Made by a program: the position numbers and the translations under genes. The notes beneath the pieces were generated by a model. It was given only the letters and a program-made list of their open reading frames with translations. It did not search any database and was not told the DNA's origin. Below, piece by piece: positions 59,517 to 64,000 of a DNA stretch of 64,000 nt (the stretch's first letter is position 1; each line of letters begins with the position of its first letter). The DNA is taken from the NCBI GenBank assembly GCA_001179505.1, contig CDMY01000821.1:176546-240545 (forward strand). Direction: 5' to 3'. This stretch comes from Vitrella brassicaformis (taxonomy: Eukaryota; Sar; Vitrellaceae).

Positions 59517-60048
59517 ATGTCTGGTTGCCATCTTGTGTCCGTGTCCGTGCTTGCAGATGCATTCACTCATGCTGATGACGCCATCGGCCAAGGGGCGACC
59601 CCGGTAAGTGCCGGAGTGAAACATGGAGCACTCCTGTCGACTGTGTCTTCTGCTCAGCTTGCGGAATCGTTTGGAGGAGATAAGGAAGTGTCCAAGGCAT
59701 TCCAGCGGTCCCTATGGCTCCGGGCAGTCATCCAGGTGGCACAGCAGTGGTTCCAGAACAACTTGGGTCGCCCCCCCACGCCGGCCGAGATAAGGTTCAT
59801 CATCGAGTACATGAACTACCGACTCAAGCTGCCGCTGGAAGGAAGAGGAACGCACTCACTGCGCGTCTGCATGTCTGCGTGTGTCACTTGTGCAGACTTC
59901 TTTCAGGGCTCGCAGGTGAGTGACACGCACACAAAGGCACACACGGATGAGTGTGTATGGGCATGTGCGCATGTGTGTGTGAGTCATTCAGGCTGGGCTG
60001 AAGCTGTCGATGCTGACGTCAGTAATCCAAGTGTTCAACAAGAAATGA
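59517..60048 (+). CDS. Small unidentified helical protein
   Basis: From an ATG at 59517, a likely 54-base intron (59605-59658, GTAAGT...CTGCTCAG) is removed in phase. The next exon encodes LAESFGGDKEVSKAFQRSLW, VAQQWFQNNLGRPPTPAEIR and FIIEYMNYRLKLPLEG; the last exon (from 59992) ends LTSVIQVFNKK with stop at 60048. About 120-150 residues, Gln/Trp-containing amphipathic helices and no signal peptide. No family recognised. Confidence 0.45.
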
Positions 60049-60179
60049 AGTCTTGAGCAAGAGACAGAACACGACAGACAGATGATTGACACCCAATGAG
60101 TGACCAGCCAGTGGACAGAAGACGAATGCGTATTCGATGGTGTGTGATGCTATGAGTTTCTGCGTCTGTTTGTCACACA

Positions 60180-60840
60180 TCCGCTGTATTCATTGTCATC
60201 AACTTTCCTCAGCCTCAACTCATTGGACCATGCCGCATCCATTCACCGACGTCAACGGTCGCATCATGATATAGTTGGTCAGACAATCATGTCTCTATCT
60301 CTCTTTCTGTCTCCGTGTGTGTGCGTGCGTATGCGTGTGTCTCAATTGTGCGAAGAGCTGATGCCCACTCGCTGCTGCCTGTGTTAGAACTGCCTTCTGG
60401 TGAGTGTGAGTCCGTGTGACCATCACCACACATCCGCTTTCCTCAGCCTCAACTCACTCTGACATACAAAATGTAAAGCTGGACCACAATTATGTCTCCG
60501 TCAGTGGGTGTGTCTCAATTGTAGCTGATGGAACGAAGTTAACGGAGGAGCTGATGCCCACTCACCCCGCTGCCTGCATGCGTCGGCCGTCGCCGTTGTT
60601 GTTCGGGATTCGGGACAGACACGGCGGGATTCGGGACAGACACGTCGGGATTCGGGACAAGACACAGCGGGACAGACACGGCGGGATTCGGGACAGACAC
60701 GGCGGGATTCGGGACTGACGCAGATATTGCAGGTCAGTTAGATAATCATGTCTCCGTGTGCGTGCGTGCGTATGCGTGTGTCTCAATTGTGCGAAGAGCT
60801 GCCTGTGTTAGAATTGTCTTCTGGTGAGTGTGAGTCCGAC
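60180..60840. repeat. Locally duplicated blocks
   Basis: catccgctt/gtattcattg...cctcagcctcaactca appears near 60,180 and 60,430, and gtgcgtgcgtatgcgtgtgt + ctcaattgtgcgaagagctg + cctgtgttagaa + tgtcttctggtgagtgtgag appears near 60,320 and 60,760. The order suggests a diverged tandem duplication of about 440 bases that was split by the minisatellite. Confidence 0.75.
60603..60716. repeat. ~21-base GC-rich minisatellite
   Basis: About six units of gggattcgggacagacacgg with small changes, including one shortened unit. It sits inside a diverged duplication. Confidence 0.9.
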
Positions 60841-62909
60841 GCGTGGGTGGGTGGGTGGCTAAGATATGATCGTTCTCAGTGTGTCTTATGTGTCACACAT
60901 CCCTTCCGGCCGTAAGCATGCCGCCATACGTGTAGAACATGTGAAGCGTCCGGGATGCAGCCATCCATGCAGGTCTGACATGGGGGAATTCGCTCGCAGA
61001 GTGCGAAAAACGAGTTGTTGGCCCGGCCGCATGGGATGGGCAGCCAGACTGACACACAGGTCTCGCGTATCGTCCTCAAGTCTCTAGTGATAGCCACTCA
61101 AGCAGCCAGTACAATGGTGTTGTTTGCCAAAATCGCAGTCGGTCGGTCGGTCGGTCAGTCGTGCAGTCAAGAAGAGGAAAGATGAGAGCAGAGATGCTCT
61201 AGGGGACGACCTACGCGCGTACGGACACTCTACTCACACCCATCACACCACCAAGGAAGACAGACACCACAGAGAGGTAGAGCATGCCTATGGATGCACT
61301 CGTGCATTCATTCGTACATTTGTGCGGTCGGTCGGTCGGCAATATTTATCCTCGCTGATGATTATCATGAATGATAGACACGACCATCGGCCGCCGAATT
61401 ACTCATAGACAGATAGGCGCTGTACACAGCAGGCAGGCAGGCAGGCAGGCAGACGGACGGACGGACAGACGACAAGGGGAAACCAGCAGGTCAGAGAGGT
61501 GCGTCCTACACTCCTGTATATGCTGTATATGCTGTATGTGTGTCGTGTCGCATATATTGCTCTGGTGGGTGCTGATAGATACACACCACCTTCACGGCAA
61601 CCGAACAAACGTTTGTATTTACACCCACTCTCAACACCCATTCCACCCATTCCACTCATCACCACAAAGACAGACAAACAGACAAACAGACAGACAACAG
61701 AGGCATGTTCAGGCAAAGTGACATACGGACGGCCACACATGCAATCAATCGCTCCCTCCTCCCCTCCCCTCCCCATAGCCACATAACCCGGATCATAGCC
61801 CCCTCCCTCCTCACCACCCCTCATCTCACCCACCTCATGTGCCACTGACGGCTCATTGTGGCAATCAATCCATGCAGTGCATCCAGCCAACGATAATGAA
61901 TGTCGTGTCACCTCTGTGCATCCGATGGGTGGGTTGGCGGCAAAAAAATAACACATTATGTGTGTGTGTGTCGTTGTGTGGCTGGCTGGCAGGCGAGAAA
62001 CGAGCAGACGGAAAAAGAACTTGAGCATCCACTCACTGAAAAAGCTAAGCGACGGAGATCTGATCTGCCTGGTCTGAGCCGGTCTGTTGCTCGGTCGGTC
62101 GGTCGATATGTGTGTGTTGGGGGCGAGGGGGTAGGGCTTTCCCGACCATTAAACCCCTTTACATACACTCACAGGCACATAGGCACATACAAAGGAAGGC
62201 AACATAAAAACCACACCAAAGAAAACGCTCAGCAGTGAGAAAAAGCCAGCAAGGTAAGCTAAGGCAGGCACTGCAGCAGTATTCAGTCCTCAGTCTTTGC
62301 CTCTCTCCCTCCGTCCCTTTCGCAGGTAAGTGTAGGGTACGTATCTGATAGATACGATGGATGGCGCAACGAGCAATAGTGCGATCGAGATCTGCCGACG
62401 AGTGCGTGCGGGGGTGTGTCTGCCTGCCTGTCTGTCTGCCTAGACTACATTAGATGCATCCGTACCTACACCCACCCATACCTACGCCCACAAGCGCACA
62501 CACCCACATCCATCCATCCATCCATCCATCCACGCGCCCAATCAGCAGTCAATCAGTCAGTCAATCAAGGCACGCAGTTCGTGCGTACACGATGGCCTTC
62601 CACCCACCGTCCCCACCGCAAAACAAGACAGACACGGCAGCTCAGCTCCTGCATGGCTGCATGGAATGAATGCATTCCCATCCCTTCCCATCCCTCTCTC
62701 TCTCCCTCTCTCTCCCTGTACGCCCGTACTCACGTACACACCACATGACGTCACGCAATGCAATGCAATGCAGTCAACGCAGGCAGGGCGGCAATTGCAG
62801 TAGCAATAATGCGCTGTGCTCTAGATCGATGGATGCGTGTGTGCTGGTTCAAAAAAGAGGAGGTCTGCTCCCTCCCTCCCCTCCATGTGTGTGTGTGTGT
62901 GTGTGTGAG

Positions 62910-64000
62910 TTAGTCAGCGCTGGTCTCGAACAGGCTCATGACGGCCGCGAACTGCATGAGGCCGCCCTCGACACTCATCTCCCCCGTGGCGATCGCCAGA
63001 GCGGCCGTCCGGGTGCCCTTGATCAGATCTCGCATCAAGCCAGACGGCATGCGCACCTGCACACATCCATCCATCCATCCACCCGCCATCTCTCTCTTTC
63101 TCTCTCTCTCTCTGTGTGTGTGTGTGTACCTTGATGTTAGGGCGGTGGTCGCAGTGGTTGTGGTTGAGCTCGACCACGCCCCTGCGGATGTGCAGGCAGC
63201 TCACGCCCGCACTGGGGGCGTAGTCCGTCCAGCGGAACTCTATCGAAGAAACAAGGCTCAGCGCGCGCTCGGCCGCAAACCTGAAAGAAACGTACACGCC
63301 AGAAGGGGTGAATGTGAGGTGAGTGTCGCACGTGTGTGCGTGGAAATCGGCGTACCTGACTCGCAGTACGTCCAGCGCCTGTCTGACGTCCTTGACGCGA
63401 TCGAGAACCTGATGCACACATACAGACACCGACCGACACTCACGTGCACAGATGGACAGACAGACAGACACATGCTCTCTCCCTCTGTCCCTCCCACCCA
63501 CCTGTATTTTCTGTTCATCTTTGATTTTGAGGCTGACTTTGCCCTCTGCCTCTGAAGCTGCCGTGAGGAAGTAGTTGCGCCCCGTGGCCGCCGGCTGCCG
63601 CGCCGCCATCTCACGCAACGCCCGCACACGCAGCTTCTGGGCCGGCTCGTACTGGCCGTCCAGACGAACGGCCGATGTGGCCAGCTCCAAAGCCCACTGA
63701 TGGATGCATCAAATCAAGCATGACACGATGGCCACACACAAAGAGGGATGGAGAGAGATGGCTTGGTCTGTGTGTGTTGGTGTGTGTTGGTGGGCACCTG
63801 TGCGCGTCCCTCTTCCAGCGCCTTCTCTGCTGCTGCCAGGACATTATCCCGACCGCCCGCCAGCTCCGCCAGACCCTGCCCCCCACACACACAGGCACAC
63901 AGAGAGACATATTGAGATGAACGAACAAGTCATACACACACACGCCCACCTTGGCTCTCTCGAACGGTGCGAGTGGGTTGAGGTCGGCAGGGTCGCCTGA
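62910..64000 (-). CDS. Alkylsulfatase-like protein, C-terminal part (gene continues past right edge)
   Basis: Reverse-strand exons: beyond 64000 to 63950, 63875-63798, 63696-63502, 63408-63356, 63280-63130 and 63056-62910, in phase. The visible part contains the alkylsulfatase dimerisation region (LAELAGGRDNVLAAAEKALE, WALELATSAVRLDGQY, RALREMAARQPAATGRNYFL) and the C-terminal SCP2-like lid domain (KVSLKIKDEQKI, VRQALDVLRVRFAAERALSL, ELNHNHCDHRPNIKVRM, TGEMSVEGGLMQFAAVMSLF). The metallo-beta-lactamase catalytic domain should lie to the right. Such enzymes hydrolyse alkyl sulfates, for example for sulfur or carbon scavenging. Confidence 0.82.

Larger units (their letters stand above)
60049..62909. 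other. Long repeat-rich intergenic region; no supported gene
   Basis: About 2.9 kb with a minisatellite, locally duplicated blocks, GGTC/GCAG/CTGT/CAGA arrays and long pyrimidine tracts near the right end. Reverse-strand frames around 61,400-62,000 are built from microsatellites and are not credible genes. Confidence 0.6.

Noticed and set aside
61399-62028. 209-codon reverse-strand open frame
   Set aside because: Built from GCAG, CTGT and GGAGG repeats; no credible protein features.

Overview
The window looks like nuclear DNA from a GC-rich, intron-dense alveolate-type alga, most like a chromerid such as Vitrella. This is inference. It rests on dense short GT-AG introns, bipartite leaders (signal peptide followed by a Phe-containing transit-like stretch) on two proteins, and eukaryote-only families (kinesin, USP, tRNA-splicing endonuclease Sen2, dynein light chain, NudC). 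Many introns and intergenic gaps are full of CA/TG runs and of ATCC-, CTGT- and CAAT-type microsatellites. I built the gene models by hand by matching splice sites, intron phase and family motifs. Two 300-base runs of N are assembly gaps.

Left third (1-18 kb): a partial mitochondrial-type protein (minus), an unidentified plastid-leader protein, a NudC/CS-domain protein, a highly degenerate C-terminal-motor kinesin, an unidentified helical protein, a GT8 glycosyltransferase, a roadblock/LC7 dynein light chain, an EamA/DMT transporter, a 12-TM MFS transporter and a ubiquitin-specific protease (USP).

Centre (18-41 kb): a divergent sulfite-reductase pair. The minus gene is a yeast Met5-like beta subunit (PFOR-like, flavodoxin and hemoprotein domains). 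The plus gene carries an ATP-grasp ligase-like domain in front of the FAD/NADPH reductase module. Next come a tandemly duplicated protein kinase (one copy interrupted by a gap), a second plastid-leader protein, a BRCT plus Sen2-type tRNA-splicing endonuclease fusion, and a nucleobase/ascorbate transporter (NAT/SLC23).

Right third (41-64 kb): a duplicated, Cys-box-less USP segment fused to a pseudokinase, tandem repeats encoding small membrane/basic proteins, a 2-TM protein, a TM plus proline-rich protein, a kinase with a proline-rich tail, a Gln-rich protein, a small unidentified protein and the C-terminal part of an alkylsulfatase. Long repeat-rich gaps separate them.

Six neighbouring gene pairs are head-to-head with about 60-360 bp between start codons, which suggests shared bidirectional promoters. 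The strongest candidates for something undescribed are the ATP-grasp/sulfite reductase flavoprotein fusion beside its partner subunit, the BRCT-Sen2 fusion, the dead-USP/pseudokinase fusion, and the kinesin that has lost its nucleotide-binding motifs.
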